From the NCBI GenBank assembly GCA_963995505.1, contig OZ023181.1, positions 6,671,487 to 6,735,486 on the forward strand: 64,000 nucleotides of DNA, in the 5' to 3' direction. The stretch comes from Hypericum androsaemum (Eukaryota > Streptophyta > Magnoliopsida > Malpighiales > Hypericaceae). A program made the translations under genes and the position numbers. Positions 1 to 11,159 of this stretch are shown here, piece after piece; the stretch's first letter is position 1; each line of letters begins with the position of its first letter. The notes beneath the pieces are model-generated. The model made no database searches and had not been told where the DNA came from. It saw nothing but the letters and a program-made list of their open reading frames with translations.

Positions 1-19
1 TGGAAGGTCAAATCCAACC

Positions 20-262
20 AGGACCATCCTGGACGATTCAATAGTTGATTTAATTATGATTCAATGGTTCACTTAATTATGATTCAATGGTCTACCTAGT
101 TATGATTCAATGGTCCATTTTTTCCGTCCCGGATAAATCGGGGTCCGTCCCAGTTAGCCAGTTACGATTCAATGGTTTACTCAGTTACGATTCAATGGTT
201 TACTCAGTTACGATTTAATGGTTTATCCAGTTATGATTCAATGGTTGTGGGCTTTTTTATTT
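20..262. repeat. Degenerate tandem repeat, ~20-22 bp unit
   Basis: A unit resembling AGTTACGATTCAATGGTTTA recurs about eight times with substitutions and uneven spacing, interrupted around 115-155. No coding sequence is evident. The array may extend beyond the left edge of the window. Confidence 0.75.
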
Positions 263-948
263 TGCATCCCCGTATTTTTGCATTTTTGTAAAATAGTCCC
301 CGCGTGTCCTTCAATAAAAATCCTTCAGCACCGTGCTGGATTTGGCCTCCAGGACCAAATCCGGTCCCGTCCCCAGGATGGTTCCCGATGAAATAGGTAG
401 TGGCGGAGGGAAAACAACTTTTAAGAAGCTGAATTAGGCGAGGAGAAACTTCCCTAGGTAGCCCTAGTAGTTTTCTATTATAAAATCTCTTTTTACACCA
501 AAGATAAAATCGGACAATTTTTTGTTTTTCCAATTCTATCAGAGCCACCCTTATTTTTCAAACATACGGGGGCCGTAGCGACCAAAGGTAAAATTTGAGT
601 CTTTCCTGCGTGGAAGGGTGGACGAATTGGGAAGAATAAATGTGGACGATTTAGAGAAGCAAGAAACGATAGCGTTGGAGGGAGAATCATGAGAGTAAGG
701 GGGTGGATTTTTTTATTTCATGCCTTCCTTTTGGAGTTTCTATGGGAGAGGATTTCATTTGGGTCAATTTCAAAAAAAAAATGTCATCTAAAAAAATTCA
801 ATTATGTTGTGTTTAATCAAAATGCGTTACACAAGGTAGTAACATTTTTTTCCGGAAAAAATGAATGTGATATGGAAAAAAAAGACATGTCAATAAAACG
901 GTATACAATAGAATATGATATTATTGGGACCAAAACCACGTGTGAGGA
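263..948. other. Intergenic, no gene recognised
   Basis: AT-rich sequence with short open frames only. None of the possible products (for example minus-strand frames at 231-690 and a plus frame at 689-973) resembles a known family. I see no recognisable gene here. Confidence 0.5.
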
Positions 949-2030
949 AAAAGTCAATTTTAGTATCATGTAATATCACGCAAAATTATATTAGTACTCT
1001 GTGGTATAAAATTGATTAATCGAATCAAATTTATTTCAATTAGATCTACGAGAGCCGTCCAAAATATACCCGTCCTGCCTTGTTTGACCATCTAGACCAA
1101 CCACATCAGCATTCACCGATGATGTAACCCCAAGTAGACATCCACTCAATCTCCCTTCCCCTCTCTCTCATCCTTCCCCTCTCTTCTTCTTCTTCCCAAA
1201 GCCAAATGATCAGAAAAACACATATCAATAAGCACAACGATCTTGGGTAACCAAGCACTCCGGCAATAACGACGGGGACGATGGACTTCATCACCATGAG
1301 TAACGGTTGTGAGATGAGATCCGAAACGGTTACAGGAGAAGACGAGGGCAGCGGCGGCGCCGAGGAAGCCGAAGAAGGGGGCGGTCTCGTCGCCACTGAA
1401 GCCTCTGGTCGACGACATGTCTCCTTGATTGTATTTTAATTTAATTCCTTTTTAGGGCACAGTTTCGGGGATGGATTTGCTAAAAGAGAGAGCGAGAGAT
1501 GAGGCAGAGGAGAGAGAAGATACGGAAGAATTGACAGAAGGGATCCGGAACGAGATTGGTCGGTGGATTTTGGAAGGGCGTGGAATGCTTGTGGATTTTT
1601 TTAGCTTGGAAAAATTCGGAGATGAGTTTCCTTGGTTGGAAACCCAGGATTTTAATTTATTCGAATTTGGGTTTTGATTGTTGAGTTTTTTTGGGTGGGA
1701 TGGGTTGAATAGTGTATAGTGGCTGGGTTTTGGGAAGAAGAAGAATAAGAGAGCGGAAGGCGAGGACACAGAGGGAAGAGAGAAAGAGAAGAGAGAGGAG
1801 AAGGGAGATTGAGTGGATGTCCACGTGGCGTCACGTTATCAGCGAATGCTGATGTGGCTGGTTTAGATGGTTGGGTAAGGTCTGGGCAGAACGAGCACGT
1901 TTCGGGTAACTGCTCATGGACCTAATTAATTTTAATTAGAATAAGTTTTACTCGATTGATCGATTTTATATGACAAGGTACTAATGTCATTTTGCATGAT
2001 ACCACATGGTACTAAAGTAGACTTTTTTTA
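949..2030. mobile_element. MULE-like element with long inverted repeats carrying a VHA-c fragment
   Basis: The left ~200 bp (about 949-1160) is an imperfect inverted copy of the right ~230 bp (about 1795-2030). Both arms share the block reading CACATCAGCATTC...CATCCACTCAATCTCCCTTC towards the interior. The outer ends (GGAAAAAGTC and the complement of GACTTTTTTT) resemble the ends of the MULE at 51359-52524. Between the arms lie a V-ATPase c fragment and an unidentified segment. I could not find a 9-bp target duplication, so the Mutator assignment rests on the long inverted repeats and end similarity. Inference: Pack-MULE. Confidence 0.55.
1230..1418 (-). pseudogene. V-type H+-ATPase 16 kDa proteolipid subunit c fragment
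   Basis: The minus strand from 1418 reads [20 protein letters not shown] and on to ALVFSC, the N-terminus and first membrane helix of plant VHA-c, with a small insertion (RG). After about 29 codons the frame breaks. In another frame a [14 protein letters not shown] segment follows, matching the second helix region of subunit c, while the intervening ~25 residues are missing. The rest of the ~165-residue protein, including the proton-binding glutamate helix, is absent. This is a captured, internally deleted and frameshifted gene fragment, not a functional proteolipid gene. Confidence 0.85.
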
Positions 2031-2148
2031 TTAACATATAAAAAGTTTTATTTTTTTTTAGTATCGACGTGATTAATTGAGTTTTTGGCCACTAAAATAC
2101 ACATATACCAAAAAATATTTTATTTATTTTCAAGTCATCAAGAATATT
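1326..2148. repeat. Direct repeat copy 1 of an ~820 bp segmental duplication
   Basis: This block is nearly identical to 4746-5560 and lies about 3.4 kb upstream in the same orientation. It covers the first part of the VHA-c fragment, the right arm of the MULE-like element, and about 110 bp beyond the apparent element end. Because flanking sequence is shared, the second copy looks like a segmental duplication and not an independent transposition. Confidence 0.9.
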
Positions 2149-2955
2149 GATAAATTTTGGTTATTTATATGTTTAGGTCGAAGTTACCAAAATTTTTGGT
2201 ATCTAATGTTATTCAAATCCTACAATCAAATTTGATAGTTTTTGTTACAACAAGACGACAATTACAAGGAGAATTTGGGGACATAAGTTTGCTTATATGG
2301 CAGTAAATCCGTGACATTGGTTGAGCCTAGGCATGTGCCCAATCTGCTACACCAGGGAAGCAAGTTTGAATTACCCGGAATATTGCTCGACACCTCTCCG
2401 AAGGGGGCACGGATTAGGTGGGGACATGGATTGTCCCCACTGAAATGGATCAAATGGAGTAAAAGGATAATTTGGGCAATAAAATTATATTTAGGGGTAA
2501 TATTGGAATATTAGTACCAGCAAAAGAGAGAGGAATAATTAATTAGTTTCCCTAAACCCAAAATCATACTATTGGTTGATTCTTCACATTCCTCTTCCTT
2601 TCAAAATTCAAAATTATCCACTTAAGAAAACTTATGGTCTTCAAAATACGAATTTTGGATAGTACTCTGGGTTAACAAGTCCAATCGGACAGACCACCGG
2701 TCGGACCAGATTTTTTAATTTGAATATAACCAATAGGAATATTAGGCCGGATCGGACCGGATATGTATTTTTTTATTAAAAAATATGGGTGAACCACCTC
2801 TGGTTGGTCAGATTTTTGGTCTGACTATTTTATCCGACCAAATTTAGTTCGGTTCGCAAGGTAACCATTTTTGGGTCAAAATCTGGTATGCATTTACACC
2901 CGTATCCTGGTCCGACCTGTCGGACGACATATTTTAAAATTCGGAGGACGACGAC
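2149..2955. other. Intergenic; dispersed repeat similar to 14650-15060
   Basis: No gene recognised. Around 2660-2930 the sequence contains variants of GGTCGGACC, TTGGTCAGATTTTTGG and GGTTCG-AAGG. The same kinds of motif recur at about 14660-15060, suggesting two diverged copies of one non-coding repeat family. Confidence 0.45.
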
Positions 2956-2959
2956 ACAA

Positions 2960-3560
2960 AAACTAATATAACTATATATGAAAACCACTATCGCTACACA
3001 TGTAAACCAATATCACTACATACGAAAACCAATATCCCAACATTCGAAAACCAATATCGCTACACATGCAAACTAATATCGCTACATACGAAAATCAATA
3101 TCACTATATACACAAACTAATATCACTACATATGAAAACCAATATCCCAATATCCGAAAACTAATATCCCAACATCCGAAAACTAATATACGAAAATCAA
3201 TATCCGAAAACCAATATATGAAAACTAATATATACGAAAACCAATATCACTACATACAAAAACTAATGTCCCAACATACGAAAACAAATATCCCAACATC
3301 CGAAAACCAATATCCCAACATAAAAAAACCAATATCCCAACATCCGAAAATCAATATCCAAAAACTAATATCAGTAAACATGCTAACCACTATAAGTAAA
3401 CGTGCGAACCAATATCATTAAATATGAAAACTAATATCTTTACATTTGCAAACCAGTATCATTAAATATGAAAACCAATGTCATTACAACTGAAAACCAG
3501 TATTACTACATCCGAAAACTACTATCATTACATCCGAAAATCAGTATGAGTATACAAATA
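2960..3560. repeat. Degenerate minisatellite, ~20 bp unit (GAAAACCAATATCNCTACATA)
   Basis: Roughly 28 tandem units resembling CGAAAACCAATATC plus CCAACATC or ACTACATA run through this interval, with substitutions and a few shortened units (such as 3190-3240). The open frames through it simply reflect the A-rich unit. Not coding. Confidence 0.9.
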
Positions 3561-3589
3561 TACCAATACAAAAAATACTATTGAACAAA

Positions 3590-3705
3590 TACAAAAATAT
3601 CATGGTGGTAAACATGATGTTCATGGCGTAGACGGAGCCGAAGAGGTAGTAGAAGAGGCCGTCGGTGGCGGTGTCGAGAATGTTGGTGCGGTTTAGCCGG
3701 CCAGG
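3590..3705 (-). pseudogene. Unidentified gene-like fragment
   Basis: This short block is far more GC-rich than its surroundings. On the minus strand it reads without stops as TNILDTATDGLFYYLFGSVY followed by AMNIMFTTM, which looks like real protein with a hydrophobic segment. I do not recognise the family. It is bounded by a tandem repeat on one side and AT-rich DNA on the other, so it is probably another captured or relic exon. No start, splice or stop context can be assigned. Confidence 0.35.
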
Positions 3706-4230
3706 TCATCCCATTTTTCTGGGCTGAGGCTAGATCAAACGCGTAACCGCTCTTGACTAGGAGTTATACTAGTGAACTTCACAGGAATTTTAAAGGACAA
3801 AAAAAATCTAAAACGAAACGGAGAGAGAGAGCATTATAAACGTACACGTGTACGGATAAACGGAGTGATCGGCAGTTTCACTCTGACGGCGAAGCTTCTT
3901 CTCCCGGTCTCTTCTTTTTCTCCGACGAGGGAAATGGGATGAGAGAGAGAGAGAGAGGAAAAGAAAGTGACCAGGAAAGAGAGGGGAAGAGGAAGAGATA
4001 TATGGTCAAAAAGTGAAATTAATGTGGAATTAATGTGGGCGGCAGAATTAATATGGGCGGCAGAATAAATGTGGGTGCAATCTTAGTTGGCACTTTTTGG
4101 GATATATGGTCAAAAATACCCTTTGTGTGATATTGACCACCAAATTAATTTTTTTAATAAAAAAATAGATCCAAAGGTTCATAATCAGTCCCTTCCGTAG
4201 GGACAACTTTTTAATAATCTCCACTCAATC
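3706..4230. other. Intergenic, nothing recognised
   Basis: Contains a GA-rich stretch (about 3930-4000) and short direct repeats of GTGGGCGGCAGAAT-like sequence near 4025-4075. No coding or mobile-element feature could be supported. Confidence 0.4.
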
Positions 4231-4234
4231 CAAG

Positions 4235-4640
4235 TTCCTCCGAAGGATTGGTACAAGTTAAATGCTGATGGAACGTCCAAGGAGAATCTAGGCTCGTCGG
4301 GTGGTGGGTATTATTAGAGATGAGAGGGGTTTGTGGTGTGCTAGCTTTGTTAACCACATTGACTTTTGTGCCTCATTGCACTTAGAGATATATGAGCTAT
4401 TTGAAGATGCTTGAATCTTGCGTGGAAGAAAAGTTTCGAGGACTTGTTATTGAAACAAACTCGCAGGTTACAACGAAGTGTCTTACCGAAAGCGTAACAA
4501 TAGAGCATTTATTATCGTCACTCGTAATTACTGCAAGAACCTTGTTCGTCGTGACTGGCAAATGAAAGTTTCGTGTTACTGTGAAGACAATCATATTGCA
4601 AATTAGTTGTTCAACTTTGCTTTTTAGTTTTCGTTAGGAT
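4235..4640 (+). mobile_element. LINE-type RNase H relic (non-LTR retrotransposon)
   Basis: Reading across frames gives WYKLNADGTSKENLGSSG..., then an IIRDERG/LWCASF-like stretch, and near the end RRDWQMKVSCYCEDNHIAN. These correspond to the RNase H domain found at the 3' end of plant LINE polyproteins: the DGxSKxNPG motif at the start and the REGNxxAD motif at the end. Several frameshifts and stops interrupt it. No reverse transcriptase or poly(A) end was located nearby. Dead fragment. Confidence 0.7.
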
Positions 4641-4745
4641 TTCAAGAAAAGTCCCCCGCCGGGTTGCATCCCACTTCTACTGTATGAGAGTTTGGGGATT
4701 GGGACCCCAGAATGGTAAGCTGTTGATTTTTGTAGTTTATGAATA

Positions 4746-5560
4746 ACGGTTACAGGAGAAGACGAGGGCAGCGGCAGCGCCGAGGAAGCCGAAGAAGGGG
4801 GCGGTCTCGTCGCCACTGAAGCCTCTGGTCGACGACATGTCTCCTTGATTGTATTTTAATTTAATTCCTTTTTAGGGTACAGTTTCGGGGATGGATTTGC
4901 TAAAAGAGAGAGCGAGAGATGAGGTAGAGGAGAGAGAAGATACAGAAGAATTGAGAGAAGGGATCCAGAACGAGATTGGTCGGTGGATTTTGGAAGGGCG
5001 TGGAATGCTTGTGAATTTTTTTAGCTAGGAGGCGAGTTTCCTTGGTTGGAAACCCAGGATTTTAATTTATTCGAATTTGGGTTTTGATTGTTGATTTTTT
5101 TGGGTTTTGTTTTTGGGTGGGATGGGTTGAAGAGTGTATGGTGGCTGGGTTTTGGGAAGAAGAAGATAGGGGAAGGCGAGGACAGAGGGAAGAGAGAAAG
5201 AGAAGAGAGAGGGAAAGGGGGATTGAGTGGATGTCCACGTGTCGTCACGTCATTAGCGAATGCTGATGTGGCTGGTTCAGATGGTTGGGTGAAGTCCGGG
5301 CAGGACGAGCACGTTTCGGGTAACTGTCCATGGACCTAATTAATTTTAATTAGAATAAATTTTATTCGATTGATCGATTTTATACCACAAGATACTAATG
5401 TCATTTTGCGTGATACCACATTGTACTAAAGTAAACTTTTTTCATTATCATATAAAAAGTTTTATTTTTTTAGTACCGACGTGATTAATTGAGTTTTTGG
5501 CCACTAAAATACACATATACCAAAAAATATTTTATTTATATTCAAGTCATCAAGAATATT
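4746..5560. repeat. Direct repeat copy 2 of the ~820 bp segmental duplication
   Basis: Matches 1326-2148 with few substitutions and small indels (for example a missing ~14 bp near 5028). It lacks the left arm of the MULE-like element and begins inside the VHA-c fragment. The unique sequence before it (4641-4745) is unrelated to the corresponding region of copy 1. Confidence 0.9.
4752..4838 (-). pseudogene. V-ATPase subunit c fragment, second copy
   Basis: The minus strand from 4838 encodes the same N-terminal first-helix segment ([15 protein letters not shown] and on to FSC) as the fragment at 1418, including the same two-residue insertion after MSST. It then ends at the left breakpoint of the segmental duplication. 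Nothing of the remaining subunit is present. It arose by duplication of the first fragment, not by a separate capture, because the flanking element sequence is shared. Confidence 0.85.
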
Positions 5561-8344
5561 AATCGAGCATACCAGGCAGTGTAACCTAGAATTATAAAGC
5601 TTACACAGAAATGATAATACGTGTGTAGTATGTTCAATTAAAAAAAGTTAACTCAAATCTAAATTTAAAAATAACTTCAGTATATTTTCCAAGTTTCGAT
5701 ACGAATAATTAATCAGCGGCGGCGCCGACGAGCTAGTTATTGAGAAGAGTCCAATACTTGTGCCCAAGTATGGACGAAACCCAGTCACCCACGTGGTTCC
5801 CATTCCTCTATTTTTTTTCTTTTTGGTAGGATATCTGTAAAAATAATTTAATAACAAAAAAAATACAGGTTTAATTATGACTCAAAAAAATACAGGTTTA
5901 ATTCATAGCAATTTTGAATCAATACCATCATTGGAAACAAATTTAAATGCAAAAGTAAATTCGAATCTTTGATAAAGAAATTTGAAGCTCTCATTTTCAA
6001 ACAACGAAACCTGGCCCACTTCTCATTTTCAAAGTTTTGTATAACTGAATTGTTATCTATTTACCCTAAGAAAATACTGTAATATCTTTCAAGAATTCAA
6101 CTTTTGAGTTTCAAACTATCGGTAGCCAATTGAAAAGGATAACTTGATGCGCTTATGTTCTATCAACACGGAAACAATTGTACCAACCAAAGAAAAGCGT
6201 AAACGAAACAAACACTTTTTTGAAACTACGGTCTACTTGACCCGAGTCGAGGGCGCAATTGTCCCCGCTTAATTTTTTTTTGATAATAAGTATATTTTTT
6301 AATATATGTTCTCAATAAAATTAGAAATTAATCTCAATAAAAAATTAATCAACCTAAAAATTGAAACCAAATCTTAAAAAAATGTAGGCATTTCTTAATC
6401 TTTTAATATATATTATAAGATCTTAATTAGTCTAACTATACTACCATAAATAATAAAGCAATTAACTAAAAAAATTAAAAAGATAGTACTTACCTACCTA
6501 GCCCAGCCCAGTGGCCCACGCAGGCAAACACATAATGGAAAAACAAAAAGCTAGCGCACGCACTCCCCACGCAAGCAAATAGAAAAGAAAAAAAAAACAA
6601 ACTCACGCTAAAAAGAAAGGAAAAATCAAAGGGTTTCACTAAAAAGAAAAGAAGGGTTAGGGAACGCCGAAGAAGAACTAAAAAAGGGGAAAAGGCTTAC
6701 AGTACTCACTAGTCTCAATCCCAGAAAAAAAAAGAGAGTCATGAAGAATGGTAATGCTCTCAATTTTTTAATTAAATTTCAATTTCTTCATTTAATTGTA
6801 CCAAACTTACCCTTGTAATAGCCTATTGAACAAGTTGCTATCTTTTTGTATTGACAATATAGCTATTATGGAGCGATTTCAACGCATGAGTAATCGTAGA
6901 GGACAATTATAAATGTTGTAATTACATACGTTGAACTTTTTGAAAAATGACCATATTTTCTGGCTCCGCCCCTGACTTGACCGCTAGTCATTTTTCTAAA
7001 CAACTTATTCCCTAGTTAATTTAAGTATTTTTCGGTAAAACAACTACTTAGATCAACAAAAAAAAATCAAGTTTAAACAAGTAATTTCGAGTTAAAGTCC
7101 TTAAGAATGTAGCATCATTAAATATTTGTTAGAATAACTATCATTTAAAAAAAAATTATCGACTCGAATATGGCACAATAATTTTCGGGTACACGTGTAT
7201 AAAAAACAAATGTAAAGATTTAATTTAGTGCCCTGTAGTTTGGTCAACTTGCACACTATTACAATGTGGTTTTGAAATGTTCGACTGAGCGACAAAAAAT
7301 TTTCTATGCTCCATTATTTGAATAAATTTTAGACTGAAATACCTCAAGTATAATTAGAAAATAAATTTAGTTTTAAATATTTTGAGAACGAGTAAGAAAA
7401 ACATACGAAAAAAACCATCTCTCCCTCTTGTAGCATTTTTCATATTTTATTTAATGATGCCTAGGGATATTTTTGTCTGAAGTATTTATTCAAATAGTTA
7501 GATATCAATTAAAAAAAATTATGTCACCCGTTCAAATATTTTGAAAGTATATGAAATCACGTGGTACTAACTTTTACCAAAAATAACAAAAGAAAGCGTA
7601 AACACTAAACAGCAGGTTTCCTTTTTTTTTTTGAGAAGGGGTTTCCGATTAAAATAGAAAGTCGGAACACGCAATGAAAGTCTACCAATAATCGAATTTG
7701 ATCATAAGGTACATAGATCCAAAGCTATAATAGCTCATTTTGAACCCCACCACCACCTCTGTTGTGGAAGCCCACCACTACTCCATAGTCCATCCTCGCT
7801 CTCAATTATTGAAAATTGTAAATAATAAATTTATGCCACTCCTAACTAAAGTAAAATAAAAAAAAATCCAAACCACTGTTCCACGTTTTCCCCGTCTCAT
7901 CCTCCTCTAATTTACTTTCATCCATTGGACAACTTAGCTTTGAACCAGTAGGAGTGGCAAGAAGTTGATATACTTTACCGTAACATATAATATATTAGTC
8001 GACACAGTAAATATCGGGATTCAAAAAATATATATTCACATGCACCCAAGTGTTTCGAGAAGAAGATAGAAGAAACCAAAAGTTTACAAGTCAAAAAACA
8101 GGGAAAATTGGCAAGTGCAACAATTTAAGCCACTGTGTGGTTGTAACAGTGGAAAAGGAGGAAGAAAAAAGTTGCAGCGTACCCTCGAGGGATCATGTGA
8201 GTATAATCAACTTTAAGGCAAAGAATCCTCTGTCCATAAATAAATCCTTGTTCCTTTTTTTTTTCTTCTTCTTCTTCTTATCTGGGTCATTCTAAAATTT
8301 TGCAGCTGTCCTGTGAGAAGTAGTAACTGGGAGAAGCAGAGGAG
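5561..8344. other. Intergenic, AT-rich; CLC upstream region
   Basis: About 2.8 kb without a recognisable gene or dated transposon. The sequence is AT-rich with poly(A)/poly(T) runs. The last ~300 bp before the CLC start codon contain a CT-rich tract (about 8255-8280, mostly CTT) that probably belongs to the promoter or 5' UTR. No TATA box could be assigned with confidence. Confidence 0.4.
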
Positions 8345-11159
8345 ATGGATGGTGTGTACTGGAAAGGAGAGGAACAGAGAGGAGAAGCAGGGGATGCAGG
8401 GGATGAAGGGAAGGAGATCAACAATGAGTATTACAATGACTTGGAGGCAGTCTCTTACAGCCAGCCTTTGTTGGTTAAGAGGGTCAACACTACTTCCCAG
8501 ATTGCCATCGTTGGTGCCAATGTTTGTCCCATCGAGAGCCTTGATTATGAGTAACCATGCCCTCCCTCTTTCGGCTTTTCGGGTTTTTTCGCGGTTTTGT
8601 GTTTCCTTGCCTGCTGTTTTCCTTGAGGATGAGTGGGAAGTGTTCATCTTTTGATGTGTGGCAGGATGTTTGAGAACGAGTTGTTCAAGCAGGACTGGAG
8701 ATCGAAGAAGAAGATTCAGATCTTTCAGTATGTGATACTTAAGTGGGGATTTGCACTATTGATAGGCCTGTTCACTGGACTAGTAGGCTTCTTTAACAAC
8801 ATTGCAGTTGAGAACATAGCTGGCTACAAGCTGCTCATGATCACCAATCTTATGGAAAATGATCAGTAAGCTTAGTGCCTTCTTCACCTAAACCCGAATT
8901 ACTTTGGTCGGACTATCGGCTTCTTCGATTGAAATTGAATGGTTCCAGTGCAGATACTTGAAGGCTTTTGCTGCATTAGTTGGTTCCAACATAGTCTTAG
9001 CAGCAGCGGCCGCGGGTCTATGCGCTTTCGTTGCTCCTGCAGCAGCGGGTTCGGGAATCCCTGAAGTGAAGGCATATCTCAATGGGATTGATGCTCACTC
9101 TATTCTAGCTCCAAGTACCCTCTTCGTGAAGGTACGCTACTGTTTCATATGATGATTCTTGCATTATAGATAAGAAAACAATTGTGAAGGTACTGACAAG
9201 TTGCTTAAGAGTGAGTGCAGATATTTGGTTCTGTTCTTGGTGTCTCTGCGGGTTTCGTCGTCGGGAAAGAAGGGCCAATGGTTCACACTGGTGCATGTAT
9301 AGCCTCCTTGCTGGGCCAAGGGGGTTCTAGAAAGTACCATTTGACTTGGAGATGGCTTAGATATTTCAAAAACGATCGCGATCGACGGGACTTGATCACC
9401 TGTGGTGCTGCTGCTGGTGTCACTGCTGCTTTCCGCGCTCCTGTTGGTGGCGTCCTGTTTGCTCTTGAAGAAGCAGCGTCTTGGTGGAGGAGTGCTCTTC
9501 TTTGGAGAACCTTTTTCACAACTGCAATTGTCAGCTTGGTTCTGAGGACATTCATCGAATTCTGTTCTTCGGGTAAGTGTGGACTGTTTGGGGAAGGAGG
9601 TCTGATAATGTACGATGTCAGTTCGTCCTCGGTATCGTACGGAGGCGCGGATGTATTAGCAGTCATCGTCCTCGGGGTTATTGGTGGTATATTCGGAAGC
9701 TTGTACAACTACCTCGTCGATAAGGTTCTTCGCACTTACAGCATCATCAACGAGTATGGTTTTCGAATTCGTCATCTCATCTTTTCCTTATGACTACTGG
9801 ACTTTAACTAATGCTGACCCTCCTGCTGCAGGAAAGGTGCTGCTTACAAAATCTTGCTTGCTGTAACTATCGCGGTTTTGACTTCGTGTTGCGCCTTCGG
9901 GCTGCCATGGTTCATGGCATGCACCTCGTGTCCGACTGATCCTGCAATCACTTGCCCGAGTACCGACGAGTCTGGGAACTACAAGAGCTTCCAGTGTCCA
10001 TCAGGTTACTATAACGACCTTGCCTCCCTTTTCATGAGCACTAATGACGACGCAATCCGCAACTTATTCAGCAACAGCAATGAGAAAGAATTTCTCATTT
10101 CCACTCTTCTCATCTTCTTTGCTGCAATATATTGTCTTGGCATTATCACTTACGGCATCGCCATTCCGTCGGGACTCTTTATTCCTGTCATACTTGCGGG
10201 TGCTTGCTACGGCCGTCTGGTCGGGAGGCTGTTCAAGTCCATATCCGAGCTCGATACGGGTCTGTTTGCTGTGCTTGGAGCAGCCTCATTCCTTGGTGGA
10301 ACCATGAGAATGACAGTTTCTCTGTGCGTTATACTGCTCGAGCTGACAAATGATTTGCTGGTGCTTCCCCTTGTAATGCTGGTTCTTCTCATCTCAAAAT
10401 CCGTCGCGGATATCTTCAACAAGGGTGTTTATGACCAGATTGTGAAACTGAAGGGATTGCCTTATTTGGAAGCCCATGCCGAACCTTATATGAGACAACT
10501 GGTAGCTCGTGATGTGGTTTCAGGTCCGTTAGTTACATTTTCGGGCATAGAAAAGGTGGGAAACATTCTTTTCGCGCTGAGGACGACAGGGCATAACGGG
10601 TTTCCTGTGATCGACGAACCGCCTTTCGTAGACGCGCCAGAGCTCTGTGGACTTGTTTTGAGGTCCCATTTGCTTGTTTTACTCAAGGGCAGGATTTTCT
10701 CCAAGGAAAGAGTACCAGCAGGACAGGAGATATTGCGGAGTTTCGCAGCATTCGATTTCGCTAAGGCGGGATCCGGGAAGGGTGTCAAGCTAGAGGATCT
10801 GAACATTGAGGATGATGAGATGGAAATGTTCGTAGATCTCCATCCGATCACCAACACATCGCCATATACTGTAGTCGAGACAATGTCGCTCGCCAAAGCT
10901 GCGATTCTCTTCCGCGAACTTGGTCTCAGGCACATGTGTGTGGTGCCAAAGAGTCAGGGGGTAAACACTGATGATCCTCTTACTTATGCTTTATTTTCCC
11001 AATTTGCTTAAACATCATGTGGCCTTAACTAGAAAGGTTTGTGCAATGCAGAGGCCGCCCATCGTCGGGATTCTGACTCGACACGACTTCATGCCGGAGC
11101 ACGTTCTCGGACTCTACCCGCATATCAAGCCTCCTCGCAAGTGGATGAAGCGATTCTGA
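8345..11159 (+). CDS. CLC-C: Chloride channel/exchanger CLC-c type, vacuolar
   Basis: Voltage-gated chloride channel family protein that moves anions across the tonoplast. Six exons: 8345-8550, 8665-8865, 8954-9131, 9221-9753, 9832-10960 and 11052-11159, all GT-AG, giving 784 residues, close to the usual ~780. The N-terminus has the plant TTSQIAIVGAN-CPIESLDYE motif. The selectivity loop is GSGIPEVKAYLNG (168-180). The Ser at 169, where nitrate-selective CLC-a and CLC-b have Pro, points to CLC-c/g and chloride preference. The gating glutamate (GKEGP, E212) and the EE pair (278-279) holding the proton glutamate are intact, as expected of an exchanger or coupled transporter. Two CBS regions follow: one around VVSGPLVTFSGIEKVG, the other ending in RPPIVGILTRHDFMPEHVLG. 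The start is the first ATG in frame with the conserved N-terminus. No defect seen. Confidence 0.97.

Noticed and set aside
2970..3550. CRISPR-like spaced repeat array
   Set aside because: Units are contiguous and degenerate with no distinct spacers, and this is a plant nuclear context. It is a minisatellite.
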